This document shows, piece by piece, positions 18,861-28,347 of a stretch of DNA of 64,000 bases (position 1 is the first letter of the stretch; the number at the start of each line of letters is the position of its first letter). The DNA is from Nitrososphaerota archaeon. Lineage in GTDB: Archaea > Thermoproteota > Nitrososphaeria > Nitrososphaerales > CADDZS01. Under the pieces are notes generated by a model, which saw only the letters and a list, made by a program, of their open reading frames with translations, made no database searches and was not told where the DNA came from. The stretch covers positions 155,891 to 219,890 of the forward strand of contig JAJPHP010000071.1 in NCBI GenBank assembly GCA_021325255.1, given 5' to 3'. The translations under genes and the position numbers were made by a program.

Positions 18861-19772
18861 TTGGTCTCAGACATCTTTATCGGAGTAATCCTTGCGGCAG
18901 GGGCGTCCATCGGCGTTGCGCTGACCGCGGCCCTTGGTAGCACGTCGCTCAGAAAGGAGCAGAGCTTTGGACCTGCTAGCGCCACTTTCATAGGGCTCGT
19001 CACCGGCGCGCTCATAGCGTTCTCCTCGGTCGTTCTCTCAAATCAAATTTTAGCTCTGAATAGGATTAACATCGTGATTGTGGCCATCTTTGCAATAGTT
19101 GGGGTACTTCAGAACACTCTCGCAAGGCGACTGTGGTTTGTTGCCGTGAAGAACATTGGGGCAAACCAGTCCAACACCCTCACGGCGACGGAAGGCCTTT
19201 ACTCGATGATACTCGCGGTGCTCTTCCTCGGAGAGAGCGTCAGTCTGGTTCTAGGCGTTGGCGCAGCGCTCATACTCTTTGCGATCTTTCTGACTGAGGC
19301 GGGCTCGAGCGCGAGCCTCAGGGCGGGGAGCGCACGGCTCGGTTACACCACGGCGATGCTCGCAGCAATGTGCTACGGGGTGAGGCAGGTTCTAGTGAGT
19401 TACGGGCTGTCGCTTTTTCCATTCTTCCTGTTCTCACTCCTGATAGCTTACTGCTCAGGCCTTTTCTTCCACGTCGTCATCGAGAGGCCACAGAGAATAG
19501 CAGAGCAGCTGCGGAACACACCGCGCAGTACTTTCACAGCTTTCATAGTCATGGGCGTGCTCACCGTCATCACGCAGATGATGTCCTTCTCCTCGCTTCA
19601 ACTTGCGCCGGTAGTTTTCTTTGCGCCACTGTTCTCCAGCTATCCGATTTTCACGGTTTTGCTTACGAGGCTCAGGGCCAGCGGATATGAGGTCTTTGGG
19701 CCGCGCACGATTATCAGCGTGTCGATGGTCGTGGTGGGAGCGGTGCTTGTCTCAATCGCGTCCGTGCTCTGA
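18861..19772 (+). CDS. EamA/DMT-family transporter
   Basis: The 303-residue integral membrane protein has about ten hydrophobic helices in two similar halves, as in drug/metabolite transporters. Hallmarks are the helix with ANQSNTLTATEGLYSMILAVLFLGE closing the first half, and VVFFAPLFSSYPIFTVLLTR with a following Glu in the second. It probably exports or imports a small metabolite linked to the neighbouring amidases; the direction and substrate are unknown. The TTG start sits directly before the first helix. Its stop is 11 bp from the convergent CoA-transferase stop. Confidence 0.88.
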   Translation: MVSDIFIGVILAAGASIGVALTAALGSTSLRKEQSFGPASATFIGLVTGALIAFSSVVLSNQILALNRINIVIVAIFAIVGVLQNTLARRLWFVAVKNIGANQSNTLTATEGLYSMILAVLFLGESVSLVLGVGAALILFAIFLTEAGSSASLRAGSARLGYTTAMLAAMCYGVRQVLVSYGLSLFPFFLFSLLIAYCSGLFFHVVIERPQRIAEQLRNTPRSTFTAFIVMGVLTVITQMMSFSSLQLAPVVFFAPLFSSYPIFTVLLTRLRASGYEVFGPRTIISVSMVVVGAVLVSIASVL

Positions 19773-19783
19773 GCAAATGATTT

Positions 19784-20971
19784 TCAGATTACTCCCTGCT
19801 CTCTGAATTGCTTGATTTCTGACTCAGAGTATCCCAGTTCAATCAGTACCTGATCGCTATGCTGCCCTAACGATGGTACCTTCTGTCTTTCCTCATTGGC
19901 AGCCTTGCGTCCGAACATTGTCCTGAGCGGACTTGACGTCACTCTGAACTCCCTTTCGCCAACACCAGAATACTCTGCGTCCACGACCAACCCCCTCTGC
20001 CTGAGTGATTGATCCTCGAGGAGCTTGTCCACAGTATTCACTGGGGCGCACGGAACGCCGATTGCTGCGAGCTCCCTCACAAGTGATTCATTGTCCCAGC
20101 TCGATGTGGCCTCATCTATTAGGGCGGCAAGCTCCTTCATGTTCTTCACCCTGCTTTCGTTGGTCGAGAAGCGGGCATCTGAGGTAAGGTGATCTAGCTT
20201 CAGAACCGAGCACAATTTTCTGAAAAAGTCGTCGTTTGAGGCGCCTATGAACGCGTATCCATTTGTAGTCTTGAAAACCTGGTACGGCGCAAGAGCGGGC
20301 CACGTGTTCCCCATCCTCTGCGGTACTCTTCCCGTGATCGAGGCATACGAGGCCCAGTAGTTGACAAGGCTCGCGGCCGAGTCAAACAGAGAAATGTCGA
20401 CAAACTTCCCCTCGCCCGTCCTTTCACGCTCTAGAAGCGCGACGAGTATCCCACACACGGCATACGTCCCAGCGCTGAGATCGACTATCGAAGTCCCGAC
20501 CCTCAACGGAGGGCGATCGGGCTCGCCAGTGATTGTCATGATGCCCGCCATCGCCTGAAGGGCCGCATCCCACGCGGGCCTGTCCTTGTAGGGACTGTCC
20601 TTTCCAAATCCGGAGATTGAGCAATAGACAATCCTTGGATTCACTTTTCTGACTGCTTCATAGCCAAGGCCGAGCTTTTCCAAAAGTCCGGGAGTGAAAT
20701 TCTCCACCAGAACGTCACACGAAGCTGCGAGCTTTAGAGCGATCTCCCTCCCCTTCTCGCTCTTCAGGTTCAGAGTGACGCTCCTCTTGCCGCGATTTTC
20801 GCTGACAAAGACCGCGCTCCCAAAGTAGGGATACTTTCTCGCCGGGTCGCCCCCACTGGTCGGGTTTTCAATCTTCGTCACCTGCGCCCCAAGGTCGATG
20901 AGGAGCTCGGTGCTCCAAGGGCCGGCTATCTGGTGGGTTATGTCAAGAACCTTGATTCCGTTTAAGCTCAA
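19784..20971 (-). CDS. Class III (CaiB/BaiF, formyl-CoA transferase-like) CoA-transferase
   Basis: It moves coenzyme A between carboxylic acids. The 395-residue protein shows the family start GIKVLDITHQIAGPWSTELL, the region ENRGKRSVTLNLK near 58-70, VENFTPGLLEKLG near 89-101, and the catalytic aspartate Asp135 in RPAWDAALQAM. Length is usual for the family. In this neighbourhood it may activate acids released by amidases for further oxidation. It begins with TTG and is divergent from the LLM gene at 21101, with about 130 bp between them. Confidence 0.92.
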   Translation of the reverse strand: MSLNGIKVLDITHQIAGPWSTELLIDLGAQVTKIENPTSGGDPARKYPYFGSAVFVSENRGKRSVTLNLKSEKGREIALKLAASCDVLVENFTPGLLEKLGLGYEAVRKVNPRIVYCSISGFGKDSPYKDRPAWDAALQAMAGIMTITGEPDRPPLRVGTSIVDLSAGTYAVCGILVALLERERTGEGKFVDISLFDSAASLVNYWASYASITGRVPQRMGNTWPALAPYQVFKTTNGYAFIGASNDDFFRKLCSVLKLDHLTSDARFSTNESRVKNMKELAALIDEATSSWDNESLVRELAAIGVPCAPVNTVDKLLEDQSLRQRGLVVDAEYSGVGEREFRVTSSPLRTMFGRKAANEERQKVPSLGQHSDQVLIELGYSESEIKQFREQGVI

Positions 20972-21100
20972 AAAAGAAAATCCCCAGCGACGAGTGCGTA
21001 AAGCCTTCCTCGCCTACGGGTTTCTTATAGTTTGACGGTGCCGATCGGAAGCGTACAAAGCCTCTCCGTGCAATCTAATCTTAAATAACGAAAAGAGAGT

Positions 21101-22159
21101 GTGCCTTCTCTACGGTATTTGCCGTTGAAATTTGGAATCAGCCTCATGGGAGTCTATGACACTCCAAACTACCTCGAAGATACGTTACGCTATGTAAAGT
21201 TCATCGAAGAGAAGGGGTTCGACCACGTCTGGGTCGGCGATTCGCAGATGATCCACCGTGACGCCTACACCGACCTCACCAGGTGGGCGCTCAACACGAG
21301 CAGGATCAAGATAGGACCTCTTGTTACAAACCCCGCGACGAGGCATCCCTCCGTGACCGCCTCGGCAATTTGCTCCATCGACGAGATATCGAACGGGAGG
21401 GCGCTCCTTGCCATCGGAACTGGCGAGAGCGCGGTCAGGCGCGTCGGGATAAAGACAAGGCCCGTCGCAGAACTTGAGAAGGCTGTGGACGTGATTAGAA
21501 AGCTCTGCCTGGGGCAGGAGGTTGACTTTGGGGAGACAAAGATGAGCATCAGGTGGAACAAAGGAAGGAAGATCCCGATCTACGTAACGGGGAGTGGTCC
21601 AAAGGCACTTGAGCTCGCAGGCAGGGTAGGCGACGGCGCGATAATAAACACTGGCGCGTCCGAGGACACTGTCAGATTCAGCATAGATCAGGTGCTGCAC
21701 GGTTTGGAGGCAAGTGGTAGGAAACCAAATGACATCGACATGGCGATCTTCGCATTTGCAGCAGTAGCGGACGACAGGAGGGTTGCGATCGAGGAAGCAA
21801 AGCCTTTCGCGACATGGTTCTTCGTCAACATCCCAAACCACCCCGTCATAGTAAAGCAGCGGCTCTCGGGCAAGGCCAAGGAGATCCTAGAGAACTACCA
21901 GAAGGAGTACTACAAGTATGACGAGCAGGTCAGCCACCATGCAGCGCAGTGGGATGGAGCTTCATCGAAGGCATCTTTCATGGATGAGGAGATGGTGACG
22001 AAGTTCAGTTTGGCTGGGAATCCGGAGGACGTTGTGAGGCAGCTGAGGGCTCTTGAGCGCACGGGCGTGGAGACATACATCTTCCGCGTGGGCTACTCGA
22101 AGAACTTTGATAGGATGCTCGAGTTGTTAGGCGATCACGTGCTACCGCAGTTCAGATAG
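21101..22159 (+). CDS. LLM-class F420-dependent oxidoreductase
   Basis: This 352-residue LLM barrel is closer to methylene-H4MPT reductase and F420-dependent glucose-6-phosphate dehydrogenase types. It contains LKFGISLMGVYDTP, EKGFDHVWVGDSQMIHRDAY, a NPATRHPSVTAS segment and the GRALLAIGTGESAV glycine motif near residue 99-112. IPIYVTGSGPKALELAGRVG follows in the second half. It starts at GTG. The flavoprotein gene at 22203 begins 43 bp downstream on the same strand, so the two may form a redox pair. The cofactor and substrate are inferred only from the family. Confidence 0.87.
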   Translation: MPSLRYLPLKFGISLMGVYDTPNYLEDTLRYVKFIEEKGFDHVWVGDSQMIHRDAYTDLTRWALNTSRIKIGPLVTNPATRHPSVTASAICSIDEISNGRALLAIGTGESAVRRVGIKTRPVAELEKAVDVIRKLCLGQEVDFGETKMSIRWNKGRKIPIYVTGSGPKALELAGRVGDGAIINTGASEDTVRFSIDQVLHGLEASGRKPNDIDMAIFAFAAVADDRRVAIEEAKPFATWFFVNIPNHPVIVKQRLSGKAKEILENYQKEYYKYDEQVSHHAAQWDGASSKASFMDEEMVTKFSLAGNPEDVVRQLRALERTGVETYIFRVGYSKNFDRMLELLGDHVLPQFR

Positions 22160-22202
22160 AGAGCCTTTCCATCACCTTATCCTGACGCACGAAAGTGAAC
22201 AA

Positions 22203-23692
22203 GTGGGATTGCCGACAAAGAGGAAAAAGTGGGATTCTTCCTACGACGTCGTTGTCATAGGATACGGCGGAGCCGGAGCTTCGGCTGCAATCTCGGCCGC
22301 TGACCACGGCGCAAAGAGGGTCCTCATAGTTGAAAAGCAGAAGGAGCCCGGCGGCACGACCGCAATCTCGACCGGCCTCCTCATGGTTCCCTCGAGGGAG
22401 GGGCATGCGGGCACGCAAAAGTACGTCGAGGGGCTGACCGGCTCGGTAACTGACCGGGAATCAATCTCTGCATTTGTGAGAGAGGCAAGAGGAAACCTTG
22501 ACTGGCTTGAGACTCTCGGCGCAACATTTGAAAAACTCGGCTCAGAGTCCATCGCCGGATTTCCAAGAGTAGGACGCTTCGAACCAGGATTTTCCCATGT
22601 CGAAGGATCAAGCGGGATTCAGATTTTTACTGTAAAGGGAGATGGGATTGGAGGTGAGAACATCTTCCGAGTCCTACAGAGGGCGGTGGGGAAGAGGAAG
22701 AGGAGCATCCGAGTCGCCATGAATACGAGCGCAGTGCAACTCGTTGTTGACCAGGGGAGGGTCAGTGGCGTAATTGTCTCCAGAGGACCTAAGAAAAGAA
22801 AAATTGCAATTAGGGCGCAAAGAGGAGTCATCCTTGCCTGCGGCGGCTTTGAGTATGATGAGGAGATGAAGAAAAACTATCTCCCTGTGCCACTCTTCGA
22901 AGCACTCGGGAATCCCGGGAACACCGGAGATGGAATAAGAATGGCCGGTCAGGTAGGAGCGCAGCTCTGGCACATGAATGCAGTTTCGGCAGCATTCGCA
23001 TACAAGATACCTAGTGTTGGGATAGTTCCGCACTTTATGCCTACGGCGAGGTTCATCTACGTGGATCAGGAGGGAAAGAGGTTCTGCGACGAAAGCGCAC
23101 TCGAAGGGCATACTTCATGGATGAGCGTGTCAAGGTACGACATAAAGAAACTGAGGTACCCTGGCATACCTTCCTTTGTGATTTTCGACGAGATGGGGAG
23201 AAAGGATGGGCCGATTGGCACTTTCGCTCTGGCGCGGTAAAGGGAGCCTCGACATGGAGCGAGGACAACTCGGAGGAGGTCAAGAAGGGGTGGATATCCA
23301 CCGCTGAAAGTTTAGAGCAACTTGCCCTGAAGCTTGGGATTGACCCGCCGAGTGCGCTAGCAGAAACTGTTGGAAGGTACAACGAAGCGTGCAAGAGTGG
23401 GAACGATCAAGAGTTTCACAGGTCCAGTTCAACCCTCAAACCCATAGATACTCCGCCCTACTACGGGATTGGAATCTGGGAGGCGCTGGGGAATACGCAG
23501 GGCGGCCCGAGGAGGAATTCGAAGTGTCAGGTGCTCGACATGCGCGGCAATCCGATACACGGCCTCTACAGCGCCGGATCGCTGGGCTCAATCTGGGGAT
23601 TCCTCTACCAGGGCGGCGGAAACATTGCAGAGTGCCTTGCGAGCGGAAGGGTTGCCGGAAGAGAAGCGGCCGAATCATCACTTCGCGCGTGA
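22203..23692 (+). pseudogene. FAD-dependent fumarate-reductase/ketosteroid-dehydrogenase-like flavoprotein, frameshifted
   Basis: Two overlapping plus-strand frames together give one about 495-residue flavoprotein. The first (22203-23240) carries the FAD Rossmann motif VVVIGYGGAGASAAIS at residues 16-31 and KQKEPGGTTAIS. The second (from about 23210 to 23692) carries the C-terminal part DNSEEVKKGWISTAESLEQL and the FAD-closing GLYSAGSLGSIWGFLYQGGG. Reading moves back one base near 23220-23240, equivalent to a single-base deletion. Everything else is well conserved, so this is either a recent inactivation or a sequencing/assembly error. The family reduces or dehydrogenates C=C bonds next to carboxyl or keto groups. 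It follows the LLM gene closely and converges with the creatininase gene. Confidence 0.8.
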
Positions 23693-23717
23693 AGCCACGA
23701 GAAGTTTCGCTTACTTC

Positions 23718-24518
23718 TTACTGATTTTTGTTCTCAGCTGAGAGATCCTTCTTCAAGGCGTAGATTGAGTTTGACACGGCCCTCTTGTAGAATTCCTCCG
23801 CGGCGGGAACGTCGGGATTGTGCGGGTCGCTGCCGGATCCTGTGTCGGTGAAGTCCTCCCAGTAGCGCGCACCCCACCAGCTGCGCGTGATTGCAAGCTG
23901 CTTCAGTTTTGGGGTCCTCATCTTTTCCGAGCGCACCAGATCCGGTCTAGCGCACATTAGCATCGCGGTCTCAGAATCGCCCGCGTGGTTGATCTTCAAT
24001 GGCTCCGGTCTCTCGCTTGCTACGGCTGATTTTGGATAATCTCCAAACGAGGTCCAGTTCAGAAGGTGGGCCTGGAGACCGATGTCTCTCTCGATTCTAT
24101 CTACTGCAAGCTGGACTACGGGAAAGTTCCCTCCGTGGGAGTTGATCACCAAAAATCTCTTGACGCCGTGGCGCTTCAGTGAGCGGGCTACGTCCAATAG
24201 AATATCTTCAAGTGTGTGCGGGCTCAGCGTAACAGTTCCGGGAAAGTTGGCGTGCTCCTCCGAGTATCCAAGCCACAGAGTAGGCAGGAGCAGTATGATT
24301 ATCCCTTCTCGCTCAGCTTCTTCAGCGAGCCTGTTTGCAAAGTACTCTCCGATGATTGAGTCCGTGAGCAGAGGGAGATGTGTGGAATGCTGTTCGTGAG
24401 ATGCGCAAACCAGCGCGACGAAATCGTATTCTTGATAGGCTTTCTTCGCTTCTTCCCAGGTCATCTCTCCGAGCTGGTGGTGCTTCCCCTTCTTCGACTT
24501 TATAGCGTCAGTTTCCAA
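23718..24518 (-). CDS. Creatininase-family amidohydrolase
   Basis: The 266-residue protein has the metal-binding motifs of the creatininase (creatinine amidohydrolase) family: SHEQHSTHLPLLTD near residue 40-53 (Glu and His ligands), NSHGGN near 125, and HAGDSETAML near 178. The family also includes enzymes acting on other cyclic or formylated amides, such as F420 and riboflavin pathway formamide hydrolases and mycofactocin proteins. True creatininase activity is therefore only one option. With HyuAB pairs and an isochorismatase-type hydrolase in the same window, a lactam/hydantoin pathway is plausible. The start is TTG. Confidence 0.88.
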   Translation of the reverse strand: METDAIKSKKGKHHQLGEMTWEEAKKAYQEYDFVALVCASHEQHSTHLPLLTDSIIGEYFANRLAEEAEREGIIILLLPTLWLGYSEEHANFPGTVTLSPHTLEDILLDVARSLKRHGVKRFLVINSHGGNFPVVQLAVDRIERDIGLQAHLLNWTSFGDYPKSAVASERPEPLKINHAGDSETAMLMCARPDLVRSEKMRTPKLKQLAITRSWWGARYWEDFTDTGSGSDPHNPDVPAAEEFYKRAVSNSIYALKKDLSAENKNQ

Positions 24519-24563
24519 TTCGGTCCTCCTCCAATCGAACCTCCGACTTAAGCGTTCGGTGCT

Positions 24564-26828
24564 CTAGTACAGTGACGCATAGTATTGAGGCATGAAAGTC
24601 CCGCCGAGTGATGGATTGAAGAAGAACCCTTGGACGTTCGAGGTGATGGGCTGGAACTCCTGCACGTAGTCCTCCCAGAGATACATGACCATCTGGTTAG
24701 CCAGGGTGTTCATCGCGTTGCTCGCTGCTATTATCCCGGAAACATTGCCCGACTCGCTCGCATTCAGGGCTTCATGATACAGGACTCCCATCTCCGGAAT
24801 ATTCCATCCGTCCGGGCCCGGAAAGTCGTTATTCGGTGCAAAGACGGGCCCGAGCGAGTCTATCACCCAAGGGTAGTCGTTTCCCCACGCGCCCCAATAC
24901 ATGTAGAAGTACCCCGACAAGAGGTTGGACAGGTAGGTGCCGAAGGGGTAGGGTACCACAGATATCGTCAGCCCCATGTTGTATGTTTGGCTGACGTTGT
25001 TGATGACGCCGGCTATGCTGCTGAGGATATTCTCCGAGACCGTGTCCCCGGTATCGTAATCGAGTTGGATGCTCTGTGTAACGGGGTTGTTACACTTGTT
25101 GGCGGAGTTCAGTGTCGGACACCCGAACGAGTTGTTAAAGACGCCAGCGGGTGCGGCTGTCCCATTATAGAAGTTAAAGTGCGTGAGCGGTTGAAGCATC
25201 GCGTCAAGGAGCAGATTCTGCACCGCGCTCAGGTTGTAGCTGTACCTTGGCTTGATCGAGGCGTTGTATACACCCTGCGGTGGAAGACCGGGCACTATCA
25301 AATTATTTGCAATCTGTCCTAGTTTGTTGTTGGAGTTCACGTTCACATCGGTGATATTGACCGCATCGGCAAAGGCAAGCCGGAACCTAATGTCTGAGAA
25401 GGGTTGGAACTGGTAGTAAGTTCCGGTCTGCTGATTTGTCACGTTCGTGTCGAAGGTGAAGAAGTTGATGTCGAAGATGCTGTACGGACCGTAGAGCTTG
25501 ACGCCGGGAATGGTGGACTGGAGTGTGTTGTTCGAAAGCCAGTCGTTCCTATTCGCCACATCGTAGAGGTTGGTGTTGGGAATGTCCACGGCCATCGCCT
25601 GCCCTGACTTTGCCGCCGATTGTAGATCAATCTCCCTCGTCGTAGTCTGCGGGACAAAGTTGATGTGGATGGTGTGAATGCGCGGGACTATCTTGGCGCC
25701 GCCGCTGAACTGGTAGGGACCGCCCCAGTAGTTCGGGTTCGCTGAAAGAACGATGTCGTTGGTCCTCTGGTCGAAGCTCGTCAAAACGTATGGACCTGTG
25801 CTAGCCTGCGACCCTTGATACGCGCCATCAAGATAGGTTGTGCCACACCCCTTGGGAGTGATCCCGTTGTTGCAGGTCGAGGCTGCATCTAGAAAGTATT
25901 GATTCATTTGGCTGGACAAGTTGCCACTAAGCGTCGAGTACGGTAAAGAGTAACCGGTGCTGGACTGGTTCCATAGCGAGAGGTCGTGCTGCATAACGTA
26001 AGCAGGGGCTAGTATGTCCGCCCACTCATTAGCCAGCAGTTCAGGGAAGGCGGAGTTGGGATGCTGCACGTGCACGACAAATGTAAACGGCCCAGTTATC
26101 TGGATAAAGTTCTGCGAGAGTACATCATTGATCCAGCTCGAGTTGTAAGAGTGCGGCGCTCCTAGGGTGGTGCTTAGACTCGTGTTCAGTAGCTGCCAGA
26201 TTATCCAAGCGGCTTGCGTGCCATGACTCACCGGGGTGCTCGCGTCACCAATGAGCAATCTGTTTAGCGAGAAATACACGGCAGAGGAGTTTAGCTGTTC
26301 GCCATCATTGAAATGAATGCCCTGCCTCAGGGTAAAGCTGTATGTGGTAAGATTCGCAGAAGCGGTATAGTTCTGGGCAAGCCAGGGGATTATCATGGTT
26401 GAGCTTGAACCGTTGTACCACAGCAGCGGCTCGTACACATTCTGGAGTATGTTGTAATCGTATCCAGAGTAGGACACGTCCGGATCAAGGTAGGAGGGCG
26501 TGTTCAGTGTCTCCCAAGTGAACACGCTTGGAATCGGCGAAGAAGAGTTAGCAGATGTAACAGTAGAGGAAGAAGAGCTAGTAGAGGACACCGAGGATGT
26601 GCTTGAAACGCTGGTTGTGGCTCCTGTTGAGGAAGTGGTGGCCGTGCTTGCCGCACTGCTAGAAGTTGCAATCGAACTGGTCGTCGAGACGTTGGAAGAT
26701 GTCGCAGTAGTGCCCGGTCGAGTCAGAGCGTAGATGCCTACTCCCGCTACGACTATGATTATGATAACAATGACAGCCAGTATTGCCCTCGATATCGCGT
26801 ACACACTTCGACGACTTACCCAAAGCAT
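24564..26828 (-). CDS. Orphan ABC substrate-binding protein (SBP family 5) with Ser/Thr stalk
   Basis: This 754-residue extracellular solute-binding protein has a membrane anchor near residues 12-34 and a long Ser/Thr-rich stalk (about 38-98), likely glycosylated in archaea. Two SBP_bac_5 lobes follow, beginning FTWETLNTPSYLDPD. NVYEPLLWYNG and the IHFNDGEQLNSSAVYFSLN segment are typical of dipeptide/nickel-type receptors. No permease or ATPase genes adjoin it, so it probably works with a transporter encoded elsewhere. The ATG has a TATA-like element about 32-40 bp upstream. It is closely similar to the protein at 56994, and a relic of a third copy is at 46768. Confidence 0.9.
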   Translation of the reverse strand: MLWVSRRSVYAISRAILAVIVIIIIVVAGVGIYALTRPGTTATSSNVSTTSSIATSSSAASTATTSSTGATTSVSSTSSVSSTSSSSSTVTSANSSSPIPSVFTWETLNTPSYLDPDVSYSGYDYNILQNVYEPLLWYNGSSSTMIIPWLAQNYTASANLTTYSFTLRQGIHFNDGEQLNSSAVYFSLNRLLIGDASTPVSHGTQAAWIIWQLLNTSLSTTLGAPHSYNSSWINDVLSQNFIQITGPFTFVVHVQHPNSAFPELLANEWADILAPAYVMQHDLSLWNQSSTGYSLPYSTLSGNLSSQMNQYFLDAASTCNNGITPKGCGTTYLDGAYQGSQASTGPYVLTSFDQRTNDIVLSANPNYWGGPYQFSGGAKIVPRIHTIHINFVPQTTTREIDLQSAAKSGQAMAVDIPNTNLYDVANRNDWLSNNTLQSTIPGVKLYGPYSIFDINFFTFDTNVTNQQTGTYYQFQPFSDIRFRLAFADAVNITDVNVNSNNKLGQIANNLIVPGLPPQGVYNASIKPRYSYNLSAVQNLLLDAMLQPLTHFNFYNGTAAPAGVFNNSFGCPTLNSANKCNNPVTQSIQLDYDTGDTVSENILSSIAGVINNVSQTYNMGLTISVVPYPFGTYLSNLLSGYFYMYWGAWGNDYPWVIDSLGPVFAPNNDFPGPDGWNIPEMGVLYHEALNASESGNVSGIIAASNAMNTLANQMVMYLWEDYVQEFQPITSNVQGFFFNPSLGGTFMPQYYASLY

Positions 26829-26859
26829 ATTCGATTGCTCTGCCTTTTGGAAGGTTTGG

Positions 26860-26878
26860 TTATACTTATCCTTTGTAA
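26860..26878 (-). promoter_or_regulatory. TATA/BRE promoter of the orphan binding protein
   Basis: Minus-strand TTACAAAGGATAAGTATAA lies 32-50 bases before the ATG. It shares AAAGG-N-TAARTA with the promoter at 12889-12907. Confidence 0.5.
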
Positions 26879-27059
26879 TGTAGGAAGAAGGATATCTTTT
26901 CCAGTCTGACAGAGCAGCAGATCATGAGTCCCAAAGTGTACTTGTTGCAGCACGTGTGAGTTCACCTTCCGAAAATCCAGTTGCTGAATGAACTCTGACA
27001 ATTTCAAACGTAGCCTTAAGTAGCGAGAACTCTTTTATTTTCTGCATACTCCTGCGCGG

Positions 27060-28307
27060 ATGATCATGATTCCTGATTCTTTGAAGGAGTCCATAGTCAG
27101 CGCTGTCGATTCAAATAAGGACTTGCTTTTTCAAATCAGCAGATTTGTCCACTCTCACCCAGAACCCAATTACGAAGAATTTCAGTGCTCAAAATACCTC
27201 GTCGAACAGCTGAGCAGATTGGGTTTCAGCGTCGAATACCCATTCTGCAACATAAAGACGGCGTTCAAAGGCACGATTGTTAATGGGGAGGGTCCTCACG
27301 TTGCAATTCTCGCAGAGTTTGATGGGCTGCCGGTGACTATGCCGGATGGTTCTTCTCCGGTTGTGCACGCATGTGGACACAATCTAAACTGTTCTGCCGC
27401 AGTTGGCGCGGCACTGGCATTGAAGTCCGTAAGTTCGCAACTTCCGGGAACCGTAAGTATCATTGGCACTCCGGCTGAGGAGGGAGGCGGGGGCAAGGTT
27501 GCCTTGTTGGAGAAGGGCGCGTTCAGAAACGTAGACGCCATACTTACGGTCCATGGAGATCAGAGAGATTGGTACACCGTCGCCAGAGCCTGCTCGGCGG
27601 GCGAGTTTCTCCACGTTACGTTCCTTGGCCGGCCAGCCTCGGAAGGCTACTCGAGGAACTACGTGAACGCCGTGGATGCGGCTGTTTTGTTCCTCACTGT
27701 TCTAGGGTTCCTAGATTCGCGTCTGACCCCAGATAGCCTGATTCAAAGAAGAATTGTTCCAGGCAACCAAGCGGTGAATACCATACCACTCGAGTGCGCC
27801 GTAGATGTCCAAATCAGATCCGGGGACGAATCGTATTTGGAAAGGATGAAGAGCCAAGTCATTCAAGCCGCTGAAGGCGTCGCTGGGGCAATCGGGGCAC
27901 ATGTGAGAATCGATCAAAGAGGGTATCGCTACGAGCGGATAATTGAAAACAAAACTCTCGAGGAGGTCGCAAAAAGGAATATCGAGCGACTTGGCCACAA
28001 ATTTACCTACGACGAAGTCAGTCCGTATCCGTTTGGCACAGACACGGGTAACCTCAGCCATCATATTCCAACTGTGCAGTTTTTGATCGGGAGGCCTGAG
28101 GGGTTCAGGTTCCACACCCCTGAAGCAGTCAAACAAAGCATCAGTGACTCTGCTCAAAACATGATGATCGAATCGGCAAAGATCCTTGCTGCCACAACTG
28201 CAGACATACTTTTGGACACAGGTCTTTCACAGACGGCAAAGAAAGAGCTGGAACAGTATCGCGAGAGAGGCTTCTCGGGTCTGTATTCGTGGCATAGGAA
28301 GGTGTAA
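27060..28307 (+). CDS. M20-family amidohydrolase (aminobenzoyl-glutamate hydrolase / N-acyl-amino-acid type)
   Basis: It hydrolyses an N-acyl or peptide bond with two metal ions. The 415-residue protein has the M20 layout: HSHPEPNYEEF near residue 31-41, AEFDGLP near 83, the metal motif HACGHN near 102, the catalytic TPAEEGGGGK near 138-147, an inserted dimerisation domain (about 185-300), and the final metal histidine in the closing segment. It resembles AbgB-like M20D enzymes. It starts at an ATG with a T/A-rich box (TTTATTTT) about 20-26 bp upstream. Flanked by a binding protein and hydantoinase genes, it probably takes part in imported amide or peptide breakdown. Confidence 0.9.
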   Translation: MIMIPDSLKESIVSAVDSNKDLLFQISRFVHSHPEPNYEEFQCSKYLVEQLSRLGFSVEYPFCNIKTAFKGTIVNGEGPHVAILAEFDGLPVTMPDGSSPVVHACGHNLNCSAAVGAALALKSVSSQLPGTVSIIGTPAEEGGGGKVALLEKGAFRNVDAILTVHGDQRDWYTVARACSAGEFLHVTFLGRPASEGYSRNYVNAVDAAVLFLTVLGFLDSRLTPDSLIQRRIVPGNQAVNTIPLECAVDVQIRSGDESYLERMKSQVIQAAEGVAGAIGAHVRIDQRGYRYERIIENKTLEEVAKRNIERLGHKFTYDEVSPYPFGTDTGNLSHHIPTVQFLIGRPEGFRFHTPEAVKQSISDSAQNMMIESAKILAATTADILLDTGLSQTAKKELEQYRERGFSGLYSWHRKV

Positions 28308-28347
28308 AGCTCGTTTTTTAAATGCGCAACCAATTTTAGAAGCTTGC

